Part shown: positions 13,201-24,544 of the stretch, piece after piece | How the letters are laid out: every line of letters starts with the position of its first letter | How positions within the stretch are numbered: the first letter of the stretch is position 1 | Origin: Nageia nagi | Lineage: Eukaryota > Pinophyta | NCBI GenBank assembly: GCA_050084985.1 | Contig: JBITNC010000001.1 | Location: 148,366,001-148,430,000 of the forward strand | DNA length: 64,000 nucleotides | Direction of reading: 5' to 3' | The notes under the pieces: model-generated | The model's input: only the letters and a program-made list of their open reading frames with translations | Database searches by the model: none | What the model was told of the DNA's origin: nothing | Translations under genes and position numbers: made by a program

Positions 13201-13684
13201 AAATATTCCTTGCCACATTTGAAAATAGTTAATTAATTTCCTAAGAAAATTCTTGAATGCATATCATATTTTAATACACATGTTTACCTGTGGAGACCAC
13301 CCATCCTACAAGGTAAATTTTACTAGTGCACACACACTTTTAAGAACAAAATTCAAACATCATGCATAATAATTTTGATATGCAGCTACATGATCTATGA
13401 ATGTCCTTATGGCTATCAACGAATAAACACTAATCATTTCCTCACTCTTACCAATCAGTTCTCGTAATCAACTCATCCTTCATTCCCTAAGATCTTCAAT
13501 CTAACTCCCACACTCAATCAACCTGTAACCTGTATCACAAAAGTCTTGAATTCAACATCAAGTTGACACAAATATTGAATATAACTAGTCATAATTAGAC
13601 ATCTCATAACAAATAATCTCAATCACATTATATTTCTCAATAGCATTTCAAGTCTTAATAAGTGCAATTATGCAAGTCATTACA
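10201..13684 (-). repeat. 5' LTR of the gypsy element
   Basis: Collinear with 2,882-6,375 and similar in length (about 3.48 kb). It ends TCATTACA at 13,684, matching the other LTR's end at 6,375. RPA70-like coding sequence resumes within about 20 bases of its right edge. Confidence 0.85.
11000..12310. repeat. Degenerate tandem array inside the 5' LTR
   Basis: The same 60-110-base degenerate units as at 3,680-5,000, in the same order, so the array predates this insertion and belongs to the element. Confidence 0.6.
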
Positions 13685-13689
13685 ATATT

Positions 13690-13813
13690 TTAAGTTTTAC
13701 TATTGATGTTACATTATAGGGTGAACATTATGAGATATAAGGTAAACACCTTTTAGATATGCTTCAACAGCCAAATCCTCCAATTGTTCTAATCAAATTT
13801 GGACATTTTACCA
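13690..13813 (+). pseudogene. RPA70-like pseudogene, middle of DBD-B
   Basis: Reading from GAT at 13,705 gives DVTL-stop-GEHYEI-stop-GKHLLDMLQQ, then PPIVLIKFGHFT. This aligns with the RPA70 DBD-B segment VTLWG...EGQ.L. The tryptophan codon has become TAG and a glutamate codon TAA. The frame ends at 13,813 with one base left over, exactly at the copia insertion point, and resumes in phase at 22,258. This tiny fragment is the sequence left between the two large insertions. Confidence 0.7.
13809..13813. repeat. Target-site duplication, copia left side
   Basis: TACCA here and GACCA at 22,253-22,257 flank the copia LTRs, matching at 4 of 5 bases. Confidence 0.6.
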
Positions 13814-14312
13814 TGAAAGAATTGAACTATAATATGAACAACTCTAAAATCCCAAGATCACATGAAAGCTCGAACTAACATCAAGATAACTTAAGAAGAC
13901 AATCTCACAAAGATAATTCAAGATGTAACTATTTCCTCCAACTAGGTGTACATCCACTAACTAGATCTCACTTCATTCATAGATATGAACTCTTACAAAT
14001 CTCCTAATCTCATCTCCTAAACACTATCCTATAGCATAAATTTACTCCACAAATAGGTGTATGATCCAAAGAGGAAGTTTTTTATTTATAGGCCAAAATT
14101 CCTCTTTGGATCACCCTTTTATCTAATGTACAAAAGCATGACATACACATCCTTTTACCCAAGGGGCATGCTCATGACATGGAGTGTATGATAAGTTATA
14201 TTATAATATTCACTTAAATATTTAAGGTACTAAATGATACCCTTAAGTATTAATAAACTTACATAGAAGATTATTATAAAACCTTTACAATAATGTATTA
14301 TAAATTCCAACA
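13814..14312 (-). repeat. 3' LTR of the copia element
   Basis: Direct repeat of 21,754-22,252. The + strand reads TGAAAGAATTGAAC...TTCCAACA (minus strand TGTTGGAATT...CTTTCA), with TG/CA ends. The adjoining minus-strand AAAGGAGAG is the polypurine tract. Confidence 0.85.
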
Positions 14313-15299
14313 CTCTCCTTTAATGCAACATTGGGATAGAGTGAATAAGAGAGAAGAAGAAGAGAAAGTAAAAGAGTTCTCCTCCAAATAGATACAACAA
14401 GAGATGAGAACTTTTTACATATGTGTAAAGTAAGCAAGATCTAGTTTGAGACTCACTCCTTTTCCAAATACAATCATTAATCATAATCAATTTCAATGTA
14501 CATGAAGTAGTCATCCAACTGAAAATCATGAAGAGTCTCCAAGAGCCTACATACACAAAGTAAGTAACTTACAATCTCAAAGGAACTTACAAGCCATAAG
14601 TAGCTCAAATAATAAGATTAGTTAGATGCAACATATTCATATCAACAAGGATATATTAAGCACACAAATGCCATCATGAACTAATCAATAATACACTATA
14701 AGTTATCACAAAGATGCCAAGCCAAAACTCATAGTAACCTATTGTATATAAAACATGTGTTAATTATCATTACAAAATAGAGCATGCACATATGAGTTCC
14801 TCACATATGGATAACTGAATAGTGTCAAAAAACATATAAGAATTCCTCACACATGGATAACTAAATAGTGCTAGATTGGCCAATCTTTTTGTTTTAAAAA
14901 TTTGTACAAGTTCCTCATGCAGAGTGAACTTACCATGAAGGTGTACAATAAAATTAACACTATACAGCATAAAATCCTTCTAGGGTGAAATTATCATCAT
15001 AAACATGAATTAAACATAAGAATTCAAACTTCACTCCCCCTTAAGGGAAACTTCACCAACCCGATAGCATCCCTAAGCTTACAAAATTAAGCTTTTGAGA
15101 GTGGCTTGGTAAACAAATCAATAGAGTTCAAGGTGGATGGATAATACTCTAGGTGTATGATGCTATCAAGAAACTTCTCTCTAATAAAATATGCATGGAT
15201 TTTCACATGTTTTATTCTCTAATGGAACATAAGATTCTTAACCAAAGAAATCATCGATTGATTATCTAAAGAAATCAAAGACTAGCCACCTTGCCATAC

Positions 15300-15900
15300 C
15301 TAATTTCTTTTAGAATATGCCTTAGCCAAATGGCTTCCTAGATTGCAACAGACATGGCATGGTATTCAGCTTCTATGGTGGAAAGAAAAAAGTAGGTTGC
15401 TTCTTAAAATTCCAAGAGATAGCACCTGAACCAATGCTAAACACATACATAGACATTGATTTCTTATCATCTCTATCTCCCCCATAGTCAGAATGTAAGA
15501 ATCTAGAGAGAATAAATGAGGGTAACTTAGAAGCTTGAGAGCAAGATCCTTAGTCCTTACAACATAATTTTAAATTTGCTTAACAGCATTAAGGTGCTCA
15601 AAAAAAGATTTTTGCATGAATCGTACCATTAGATTCACTACAAAGGTAATATCTAGCTTAGATATAGTCAAATATAAAATACTCCTAATTAATTTCTTGT
15701 AAGTTGTAGCATTAGCCAACTGAGAGTTAGAGTTCAAAGAAATAGTGATTCCAAGAGCAATTAGGATCATAGCATATCTACACTCCTCCATTCCAAACTT
15801 CTACAAGATATCTGATATATACTTAGATTGGTTGAAATAAGTACAATCCTTATATTGATACACTTGCATTCTAAAATAGTAGTACAAGAAACCAAGATTA
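15300..15900 (-). pseudogene. Copia RNase H remnant
   Basis: The minus frame 15,791-15,570 (MEECRYAMILIALGITISLN, then SNSQLANATTYKKLIRSILY and LTISKLDITFVVN) is the usual junction between copia RT and RNase H, with the YRKLIGSLLYL-like block. Sequence further left reads as the 'copia SxY...E' RNase H but is degraded. Confidence 0.6.
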
Positions 15901-15905
15901 GTCAT

Positions 15906-16613
15906 TTAAAATATTATCTTAGGTTTGGATATGCACTCTTGAATGATTTCTTCATTGTTCCTAGTTATAAGAAGATCATCCACATAAAGGAGAATCAAGA
16001 CCATATTTTTTTCTTGATTGAGCACATATAGATCGGAGTTAGAAAAACACTTAGAGAATCTAATGTATGTAAAGTATCCTAAAATCTTCTTGTACCAGGC
16101 CCTAGGTTCTTGCTTAAGTCCATATAATGACTTCTTTAACTTGCACACAAAGGACTTTTTACCTTCCATAATGAACCCTTCTAGTTGATTCATGAAAATT
16201 TCCACATCTAAGTCACAATTGAAAAATGCACTCTTGACATCAAGTTGAAAAATATTCCATCTTTGAGTTGTATAAAGAGCAAGGATAATTCTCACAGTAG
16301 GCATCTTTACCATGGGAGCAAAGGTTTTCTCATAATCTACATCGTATTTCTAAGCAAAACCTTTGGGTACTAACCTTGCCTTGTATTTCTCAATATCTCC
16401 AATAGAATTGAACTTGACCTTGAAGATCCACTTATTTCTAATCACATTCTTCTCATTGGGATAAGGAACTAAATTCCAAGTTTCATTTTTCATAAGCACC
16501 TCATACTCCACTTTCATGGCTTCCATCCAACACTCATGCTTAGAAGCTTCTTTGAAGGTTGAGGGCTCATGCTTGTTGTTAATCTTAGAAAATAAGGATT
16601 TGTTTAAGTTCAT
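15906..16613 (-). pseudogene. Copia reverse transcriptase remnant
   Basis: Two adjoining minus frames. 16,613-16,350 has WMEAMKVEYEVLMKNETWNL and IRNKWIFKVKFNSIGDIEKY, then KARLVPKGFA. 16,313-15,906 has WNIFQLDVKSAFFNCDL, KSLYGLKQEPRAWYKKI and the catalytic LILLYVDDLLIT. These are classic Ty1/copia RT blocks with YVDD intact. A frame break and stop lie between the two frames. Confidence 0.85.
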
Positions 16614-16879
16614 GTTCCTTATTACTCTTTGTGTTGGAGAATTTTGTTCTTAAAATGACTTGTCTAGATCAATATCTAACCAGCTAGGTGCAACTAAAGA
16701 GTCCTTTGGATCATCAACATCCTCATTAGAAGCATATTCTTTAGGAAGTTCATTGAACTTTATAACCTTTGAAATAAACATGACTTTGTAGGGTAGAAAG
16801 AAGAGCCTATAGCCTTTATGCTAACTGTCATAACCTATAAAGATGCATTTTTTAGCCCTTTTATCTAACTTCTTTCTTT

Positions 16880-17700
16880 TCTCAAAAATAATGTAGGATA
16901 ATGCTTCATAATAAAACAGCTTAAGGTGAGAAATGTTAGGTTTTCTTCTTGGCCATGCCTAAAAATGATTTTTACCCTAAAAAAATTTTATGGGATACCT
17001 ATTCAAGGTGTAAATAGCAATGCTCATAGGTTCACCCCATAAGCAACTAGGAAGATTACCCAACATGCATCTAACCATCTCCATAGTTATCCTATTTTTC
17101 CTTTCAGTAACACTATTCTACTAAGGAGTGTAAGGAATCATAAATTACCTCTTGATTCTATACTTAGCATAATAGTCATTGAACTTGTTGTTGTTATATT
17201 CTTCTTCATTATCTAATCTCAACATCTTAATTTTAAGATTAGTTTGATTCTCAACAAAGATCTTAAAAACCTTAAAACTCTTAAAGGTTTAATTCTTGTT
17301 CTCAAGTAGATACCCAAAGGTCATTTTAATAAATTCATCAATGAAGGTCAAGACATAAGATGCTCCTCCAAGTAACTTAGTCTAAAATGGACCCATTAAA
17401 TCTGAATGCACAAGTTGAAGAGGTTGAGATGCTCTTGTTACTTTATCTTTTTCAAACTTTGTCTATGCATCTTGCCAAGAATGCACTTCTCACATAGACC
17501 AATCAAAAGAGAAATTTAAGGAAAACTTTCCACAAGTTCTTGGTCTTTAATGATTTGAATACTTTTATGGTTAAGGTGCCCTAAACATTAGTGCCAAAGA
17601 TTGCCTCTAGAACACACACTTATAGCAAGACACATCTTTGTTGGAATTTGATCCACAATGTAGAGATCATATTTTATTGACCTTTTAACCAACATGGCAA
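16880..17700 (-). pseudogene. Copia integrase remnant
   Basis: Minus-strand translation of this stretch, between the gag-pre-integrase and RT segments, gives broken integrase-like sequence (MPTRVLENKTPEEA-type region near 16,950-17,150 and the core around 17,200-17,450). No long open frame survives. Confidence 0.5.
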
Positions 17701-17780
17701 GTCCTTTCTTAATGCACTAGGATTGAGATTCAAACTCAAAAGAGTATCCTTTCTAGCAACTTGGATCATAGAAATAAGAT

Positions 17781-18005
17781 TCATCTTAAGCTTAGGAACA
17801 TAAAGCACATTATCAAGAACCTTCCAATGAATCTACTTTTAATTATTTGGATGTCAAAGGTAGAGTTATCACCTATCACAACCATATCTTTTTTATACTT
17901 ATGAAAGTTCTCAAATTTTTCCTTTTTAAAGCATATGTGATTAGTGCAACTCAAGTCAACAATCCAATCAAATGAAAAAATGCAAGACATGGAGTAGAGT
18001 GTCAC
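17781..18005 (-). pseudogene. Copia protease/gag-pre-integrase remnant
   Basis: The frame contains WIVDLSCTNHICFKKEKFEN, then YKKDMVVIGDNSTF. This is the copia protease block, usually WxxDSGCTxHM; here the D-S-G has become D-L-S. It lies between gag and integrase as expected. Confidence 0.65.
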
Positions 18006-18046
18006 AGCAAAACCAGCTTGAATATTCTTCTTTTTTTTTAAGTTAT

Positions 18047-18900
18047 TTACATTTGCATTGCCTTTATTCTTTTTCTCTCTTTTTTTGTAGTAATCAAATT
18101 CTTTATGACATTATATGCCATAATAGTTACAATTATCATCAAACTTTTCCTTAGGATATGGATTGTTTGCTTTACCTTTTTCATTTTTTTACTTGAAGTG
18201 GTTATTATTATCGTTATTCCTACTGCTATTGTTGTTGTTCCTATTGTTGCCATTATTATTGCTGCTATTGTTACCATTACCTCTTTTTTCAAACCTTTTG
18301 GAAGAAGAAAGATAAGATTTCATTTGATGGTTGAACTTCTTTTTAAAAGGAGTTTTGGTTGCTTCAAGAGCAATGTTATTATTTTTAAGAGAAAAAATCA
18401 ACACCTTTTTCTTAAAGGTTTTCTCATGCTTCAAAAGGAGCTTAGAAAGGTTCTCAAGGGAGAATACTTCTTATTCATAATCAAACCTTGTTTCTAGAAC
18501 TATCATAATGTTTCCAAACTTTGAAGAAAGGTTTTGAAGAACGATGAAGACCATGAATTCATCATTGATCCAATTGCACCTATAAGTAACAAGTTAGGTC
18601 CTTAGGTCAATAATTTTATTCAAGTAGATGGAAACATTTTCATCTTCCCCTTGACAAGATTGAAAAACTTTTGGAGAATGGTAAACCTTCTTGGAAAACT
18701 TTGAACCAAGGTAGATTTGCTTAAGCTTATCCCAAGCTTCCTTTATCAAGGTTGAAGAGAAAATCATTAGGAGCACATCATTTCAAACTTGTAAGCCTCT
18801 AGTGCCTTCTTAGCTGTAGGAGGTACAAGGTTCTCATTCACTATTTGCCAAAGCTTCCTTACCTGCAACTCAGCTCTCATGCGAGGTTCTTAAATCCCAA
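18047..18900 (-). pseudogene. Copia gag remnant with asparagine-rich tract
   Basis: The frame 18,776-18,594 (LIKEAWDKLKQIYLGSKFSK, then VYHSPKVFQSCQGEDENV) resembles copia gag. The following minus frame has an Asn/Ser/Arg-rich run (about 18,200-18,290) and a degenerate CCHC knuckle near 18,090-18,130 in which one cysteine is replaced and a stop intervenes. The Asn codons form an AAT/AAC trinucleotide tract. Confidence 0.6.
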
Positions 18901-18959
18901 AGTTGAAACCATTAAGAATGTGTTTGGGTAAAAAGGAGTCTCCCATTTGCTACATAAAC

Positions 18960-21738
18960 ATGTGAAAAAGTAATTAGCATGTGGTTCAATAAATAACATT
19001 ATATGTTAAATTTTAACCAAGTAAATAATACATGTTAAATTTAACACTAAAGACATGTTTGATTTGATTCACAAGTGCAATTATTTTACAACTCAAATAA
19101 TAACCCATGTACCCAAATACATTTCTCATCTTAAGAATCGTATATGTAGAGTGACATTGTTGAGATTTGTTTTTTTGTTTTAAAATTAAGCCTTCACCTG
19201 GATGCCCACATAAGAGGAGCCCAAGTACTACAAATCCTCAACCAAGTCATCGTGGTCAGTATTATACTTTCTCACAAGGAGAATTACCTACTATTTTCTA
19301 AGGTTATGACATTTATTGGATGGGCCAAATTATTAATCTTGATTAGGTTTTAAGTTGTCCACCTAGGTTATCAGGATAATCCCTAAATGAATGTGTGAAC
19401 ATGTGGTATCACTACACATAAGCCTATCCATCTATTGGAGTTATGTCCAGACCAATAGAGGAATTAAAGGTAATTGAGAAGTACAAACTTTTCACCATTT
19501 AGATCGTCAAACTTAAAGGCTCTAGTCCACCTGTTCTCACCTCATGCCTCTCTAAACAAGTCATGTTGTAGAATGTACATGCAGATGTGTTCATTTTAGG
19601 GGGTTGCTTATTCAATGTTTGTGTTTTTATTTTGCATAAGTAAAAAAAAAAATCAAATTACAAAATATGAAATAGAAAAGCTAAAATTAAACATCATCCA
19701 TTCATAACTTGGAACCTAAGAGTCCAATGGGTTTTGTTTACTAACCCCTAAAGGACATCTTTATATAGGTCCATAAATTTGCACAAGTTAACTTTGCAAG
19801 AAATAATACTTAAGCATAAGCATGCATCATTTTCATAATTACACAAGTCCATCTTTGCATAAGGATTTTATCAAAAATAAATACTTTTAAAAAACTAAGT
19901 AATAGACATGCAACTTTGTCATAAGGATCTAACAATTTTAAGTAAAAAATTCATAAAATTTTCCCCCTTTTTACTACTTATAAAAATAATCCCTTAAAAA
20001 ATAGCATTAGTAAAAAAAAAACTCTATTACTTACGTAATATGAGAATGCTAATTTAGCTATGTTGAATCTTTATAAGTACTAAAGAAATTCAAGTAGCTA
20101 ATTTATGATCTCTCAAAATTGTCTCCCTTTTGTTAAGGCCAAAAAACTTTCAAAGTACTTAAACCTTGAATAATAACACTTAATAAGTACTATCACTATG
20201 TTAAAGCAACATAATGCCTATATGTTTAAGTATTTCAAGTAAATTGCTAACAAGGTCTAAAAAATTACCTTGAATAATAAAGTTCATTTTACGCTTCCTA
20301 AGGTAATTATTGATGGACAAGATCATAGTCATGAAAAAATAAAGCTTGAGTATATGTTTTGCAAAGAATTAAAGTTTCTAGGTGCATTAAATAAAAAAGT
20401 GACTTGCAAGCAACTTGAAAATAAATGCACTAGTCAGATTTTTTAAAAAAATATATACTTTTGGCCAGAAGAAAAAAAAGGAGGTAGATAGAAAAAAATG
20501 GCTAAAAGTAGACTAGGGGGCACACAAGAGAGAAGCATATGGACCTACCAACTGAAGAGGGGTGAGCTTCATGGAGAGAGTCAAGTGGAGGTAGCCAATA
20601 GAGGGTGGAGGTAGCCAATATAGGGTGGAGTTAGTTGGCACACAAATAGATTAGGTCAAGTGGCTGGTAATAGAGGGAAGATAAGGTGGCAGGGGGAAGA
20701 TTAGGTGGCAATGAGAGTGTATCACCACATAGAGAGGAGAGGAGAGCAGTCAATCCTAGGATACCAGGGGAGAAGTTACAAAGGGAGCATGGGCAAATCA
20801 AAGGATTAAACTTTGCAACCTCTGGAGTAACACCAAGGGACCTCTACATAATGGAGGTGGGGCTATGGAGGGAATTGGGTGAGTGAGGTCTAACATTATG
20901 TACACATTACCATTGTCCAAAAATGAATGTAGATCAATTAAGATCTTAACACATCATTCTTGATAAAAAGCATTGAGGTCCCCTGTTCGAATCGTAATGA
21001 GAGGTGGGTAGATTGTAAAAAAATGAACAATTATCAGTATTGTGTTTTCCCAAACACAAAGTAATAAAAAATACAACACATGTTTTGCAACTATGCATGT
21101 CATTCAAAATAACAAAGTTCAACGGTTAACCAGATTTCTCCCCAGTACAAATGTTTTTTCAAAAAATCACTTCTAGCTTAATGGTAATAAGTCAATATTA
21201 GTAGTTCATTTTTAAGACCAGTTCCAGTTGCTAGATCTATCCTATTTTATTTCAAAAAACAAATGTATATTATGTGGAAGTAAAAAAAATTGTGAAAAAA
21301 TATAAGAATACATTTTTGTACATAATCAAAAAATATCAATATATTTTTTATTTCAAATTATAGTAATGTATTAACATCTTTTGAAACTAATAAAAAGTTA
21401 TTAGAAGATTGCATTATCATATATTGCTAAATTTAAGCATTTTTTTGTTTTGAAAAAAATGCAAATTTTTATTTATTATCCTCTAAAATAGTATTGTAAA
21501 AAAAATATAAGAGGTTAGTATAAAAAAATTCATTATATTGCTATTTGTTATTATATTTTCAAAAAAGAAGCTAACACACCTCATAAAAAAAGTTAGTATT
21601 CTTAATGAAAAAAAATAACCAAGAAGGAAGAGATTTATACCTTCTCTTGTGTATACCTCAAACAAGAAAAGTAAACCTTACAAGATGATGAAGAAGGATG
21701 GAGAACCTCCAAGGTGTTGAAGAAAAGCTTCCACACTA
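18960..21738 (-). other. Long untranslated leader of the copia element
   Basis: About 2.8 kb between the 5' LTR primer site and gag. I see no gag, pol or host domain. It contains a purine-rich GC-higher patch at 20,500-20,890, including a tandem copy of GGAGGTAGCCAATA at about 20,585-20,625, and A/T-rich sequence elsewhere. It may be a long leader, a captured fragment or a decayed nested insertion. Confidence 0.4.
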
Positions 21739-21751
21739 GGCTCTGATACCA
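21739..21751 (-). other. Primer-binding site of the copia element
   Basis: The + strand GGCTCTGATACCA is the reverse complement of TGGTATCAGAGCC, matching the 3' end of plant initiator tRNA-Met. It lies two bases inside the 5' LTR. Confidence 0.85.
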
Positions 21752-21753
21752 AA

Positions 21754-22252
21754 TGAAAGAATTGAACTATAACATGAATAACTCTAAACTCTGAAGATCA
21801 CATGAAAGCTCATACTAACATCAAGATAACTTAAAAAGACAATCTCACAAAGATAACTCAAGATGTAAGTGGTTCCTCCAACTAGGAGTACATCCACTGA
21901 CTAAATCTCACTTCATTCACAAATATGAACTCTTACAAATCTCCTAATCTCATCTCCTAAACACTATCCTATAGCATAAATTTACTCCACAAATAGTTGT
22001 ATGATCCAAAGAGGAAGTTTTTTATTTATAGGCCAAAATTCCTCTTTGGATCACCCTTTTATCCAATGTACAAAAGCATGACATACACATCCTTTTACCC
22101 AAGGGGCATGCTCATGACATGGAGTGTATGATAAGTTACATTATAATATTCACTTAAATACTTAAGGTACTAAATGATACCCTTAAGTATTAATAAACTC
22201 ACATAGAATATTATTACAAAACCTTTACAATAATGTATTATACATTCCAATA
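21754..22252 (-). repeat. 5' LTR of the copia element
   Basis: Direct repeat of 13,814-14,312. It is bordered inside by the primer-binding site and outside by the target duplication GACCA at 22,253-22,257. Its last two bases are TA instead of the CA in its partner. Confidence 0.85.
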
Positions 22253-22895
22253 GACCACCTGGCATAGAAAGAAAATCGAAGTCCAATTATTTAACCAACA
22301 TCCAAATCAATATAGAATTAGAAGAACCTTAACATTGCAAACAAGATATTCTTTTACAAAATGTAACCTTCCCACTATTTCCATTTCAAACAATTGTGAT
22401 TCAATTATCATCTTTGTAAATCCAATAAAAATTACAAAAATTAGTGATAAAAACTTGCTTGCAAAAGAAAATATTTGTGTTAAAGCCACAATTTTCAAAC
22501 TACACCTTGAGAAGTTTTATTATCCTTCTTGCCCTCAATTTGTAACAGGAAAAAAATGTAAGAAATAAGTTATAAAAAAATGGAATAATATGTTTCAATG
22601 TACAAAATGTTTGGTTGAACTCATTAAATGTGACTTCAACTACACATTAAAGATGAACATTCAAGATGAGACAGGTGATCTTCAAAAAGTAATAGCATTC
22701 GAAGGGCTATTCAATGCATTGCTAGGTGTTGCTACAAAATATTTGCAACTACTGTTAGCAAAACTTGATGTTGTACAAGATATTTTTTTCAAATTTTTCA
22801 ATTATGAGTTCTTGATGCAAATTTCCATCACTATGAATCATTTCTCTATGCAAGATATGAAAAATTATGTGATTACAGCCATTAGGGAAGTTTAA
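22253..22895 (+). pseudogene. RPA70-like pseudogene, 3' part (end of DBD-B and DBD-C)
   Basis: The frame that stops at 13,813 continues here from 22,258 in the same phase, once one target duplication is discounted. It reads through the DBD-B end into DBD-C: VKATIFKLHLEKFYYPSCP, then MFQCTKCLVELIKCDFNYTL and MNIQDETGDLQKVIAFE, ALLGVATKYLQLL. This is the C-terminal RPA70 OB fold with its zinc-binding Cys clusters (CP..., C..C, C). One in-frame TAA at about 22,566 separates the halves, and the expected CPxC has become CPQF, so the zinc site is damaged. The sequence ends near the expected C-terminus of RPA70. Confidence 0.75.
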
Positions 22896-22921
22896 TTTTA
22901 TGTTTGTAATGAATTCTATGT

Positions 22922-23160
22922 TTAGAATAAGTTTTTGGAATAAACATTATGTATATCTCTAACTATTGAATGCAACATAATGATATATACAAGCTTCATA
23001 TTTTGCCATGTTATTAGTGCATTTGAAACTAAAATAATACTTATCCCCACTCTATAAGTACATTTTGATCCATCAGAATACAAATTCAAGGTTGTAGATT
23101 CATATTGCATGTAGCACACAAACTCATCTAATATCTCCATCTCTTCCCCATCACATCATT
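22922..23160 (-). pseudogene. Additional RNase H-like domain of the Tat-like element
   Basis: Contains LNLYSDGSKCTYRVGISIIL, resembling the FDGSK...GAG block of the second (archaeal-type) RNase H seen in Tat elements. Here it is truncated. Confidence 0.5.
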
Positions 23161-23439
23161 GATAGCATTTAGGAAGGATTTCACATTGTTGGTAGCATGC
23201 ATCTTCATCATGTTCATCTAGAAATTCTTCATGCACCATTGTACCATCATTCTGAGGGAATTCTACTAATAAGTCTACAATTAGCAATCCTTTCAAAAAT
23301 TTTTGCTTTACCACATTGATATCAAATTCTTATAAGAACATCAACCACTTAGCTACCCTTCTTAATAAATGTTGCTTTGCTACAAGATATTTCAGTGGGT
23401 TAACTAGGCTAACAACATGTGTAGTGCAATATAAAAGAT

Positions 23440-24544
23440 AATGCCTTAGTTTTTATATAGAAAAAATAATACCAAAGAAAAGATTTTCTATAAATGTTTA
23501 TCTTATTTCATATTCAATAAGAGTTTTGCTAATATAATATATTGCCCTTTTTTTATTCTCATCATCTTTCTAACACAACATTTCCCCCAAGGCATACAAA
23601 GTGGTTGATATAAAAAAATATGTTGGCTTTTCAAAATCCATGGGCACTAAGATGGGATGATTTAGCAAATATTTTTTATTTCCTCAAATGCTTTTTGATA
23701 TTTATCATCCCATACAAATTTGACATCCTTTTTCAGCAAATGAGTAAATGGCCTACATTTATCCCCAAGCTGAGAGATGAACCTTCATATTGAATTTATC
23801 TTTCCTTGAAGACTTCTTAGTTGTTTGAGATTCCTTGGAGTTGACATACTCAATATGACTTCTACCTTTTTAATATCCACCTTAATACCCCTTTTTGAGA
23901 ACATAAAACTAAGCAAATTTCTTGAAGTAATACCAAAAGTACATTTTTGAGGTTTTAGTATAAGCTTGTACCTTTTGAGAATGTGAAATACCTCTTCAAG
24001 GAGCTCTAAATGGTCTTGGCCTTTATTTGGTTTGACCAAAATATCAACATACACCTCCACTAATTTATGAATATTCTCATGAAACATAAACACCATAGCA
24101 CTTTGGTAGGTAGTATCTGTTCCAACACATATTTCCCTAAGATGTACTAAAAGCAATCTTATGTTGATTAATCAGAATGATTAGAATTTGATTATATCTT
24201 GAAAATTCATCCATAGAATACGAAGTATCATGAAAAATAATACTATCCATAATCATATTAATATTAGGTAGTGGAAAATCATCCTTTGGACAAGCATTAT
24301 TGATATCACAAAAATTAGTACAAACCATTATCTCTCTAGTAGGTTTTGTAATAAGAATAATTTTAGCCATCCATTTTGAATAATCAACTGGTTTAATGAA
24401 TCTAGCATTCAAGTACTTTTTAATTTCTTTTTTTACTAATAATACCTTAGAAGGTTGCATCTTTCTTGATTTTTGTTTAATTGGTTTGGTCTCTTCTTTT
24501 AGTGGTAAATTATGCATAACAAAAGAAGGATCTAAACTAGGCAT
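23440..24544 (-). pseudogene. Tat-like reverse transcriptase and RNase H remnant
   Basis: The frame 24,544-24,137 has KYLNARFIKPVDYSKWMAKI, CTNFCDINNACPKDDFPLPN and YNQILIILINQHKIAFST. The frame 24,156-23,785 has MVFMFHENIHKLVEVYVDIL (the catalytic YVDD has lost its second D), then KRYKLILKPQKCTFGI and LRSLQGKINSI. RNase H-like sequence continues to about 23,440. The lost catalytic aspartate shows this copy is dead independently of its stops. Confidence 0.78.

Larger units (their letters stand above)
2882..13684 (-). mobile_element. Ty3/gypsy LTR retrotransposon with ~3.5-kb LTRs
   Basis: Two long direct repeats (2,882-6,375 and 10,201-13,684) flank a 3.8-kb interior. On the minus strand the interior holds a gag zinc-knuckle remnant, protease-region sequence, RT, RNase H and integrase in that order, which is the Ty3/gypsy order. 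The polypurine tract is at 6,376-6,394, and the 3' LTR begins TGTAATGACC on the minus strand, typical of the superfamily. The LTRs differ by roughly a tenth in the parts I aligned by eye, so the insertion is old. The first half of gag is missing, and pol is riddled with stops and frame breaks. No clear target-site duplication was found (aattt against atatt). It interrupts the RPA70-like sequence. Confidence 0.85.
13814..22252 (-). mobile_element. Ty1/copia LTR retrotransposon with long leader
   Basis: The 499-bp LTRs (13,814-14,312 and 21,754-22,252) flank 7.4 kb of interior. The minus strand carries, in order, a tRNA-Met-type primer site, a ~2.9-kb leader, gag, gag-pre-integrase, integrase, RT and RNase H. 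Integrase before RT is the Ty1/copia order. The LTRs differ by a few percent overall. It sits inside the DBD-B exon of the RPA70-like sequence with a near-perfect 5-bp target duplication. Frames are broken in several places, so it is not autonomous now. Confidence 0.88.

Noticed and set aside
18105-18497. Plus-strand hydrophobic 130-residue frame
   Set aside because: It is the complement of the asparagine-codon tract of the copia gag; the Ile/Val-rich product is an artefact.
20984-20992. tRNA gene suggested by GTTCGAATC
   Set aside because: No A box, acceptor stem or cloverleaf could be built around it.
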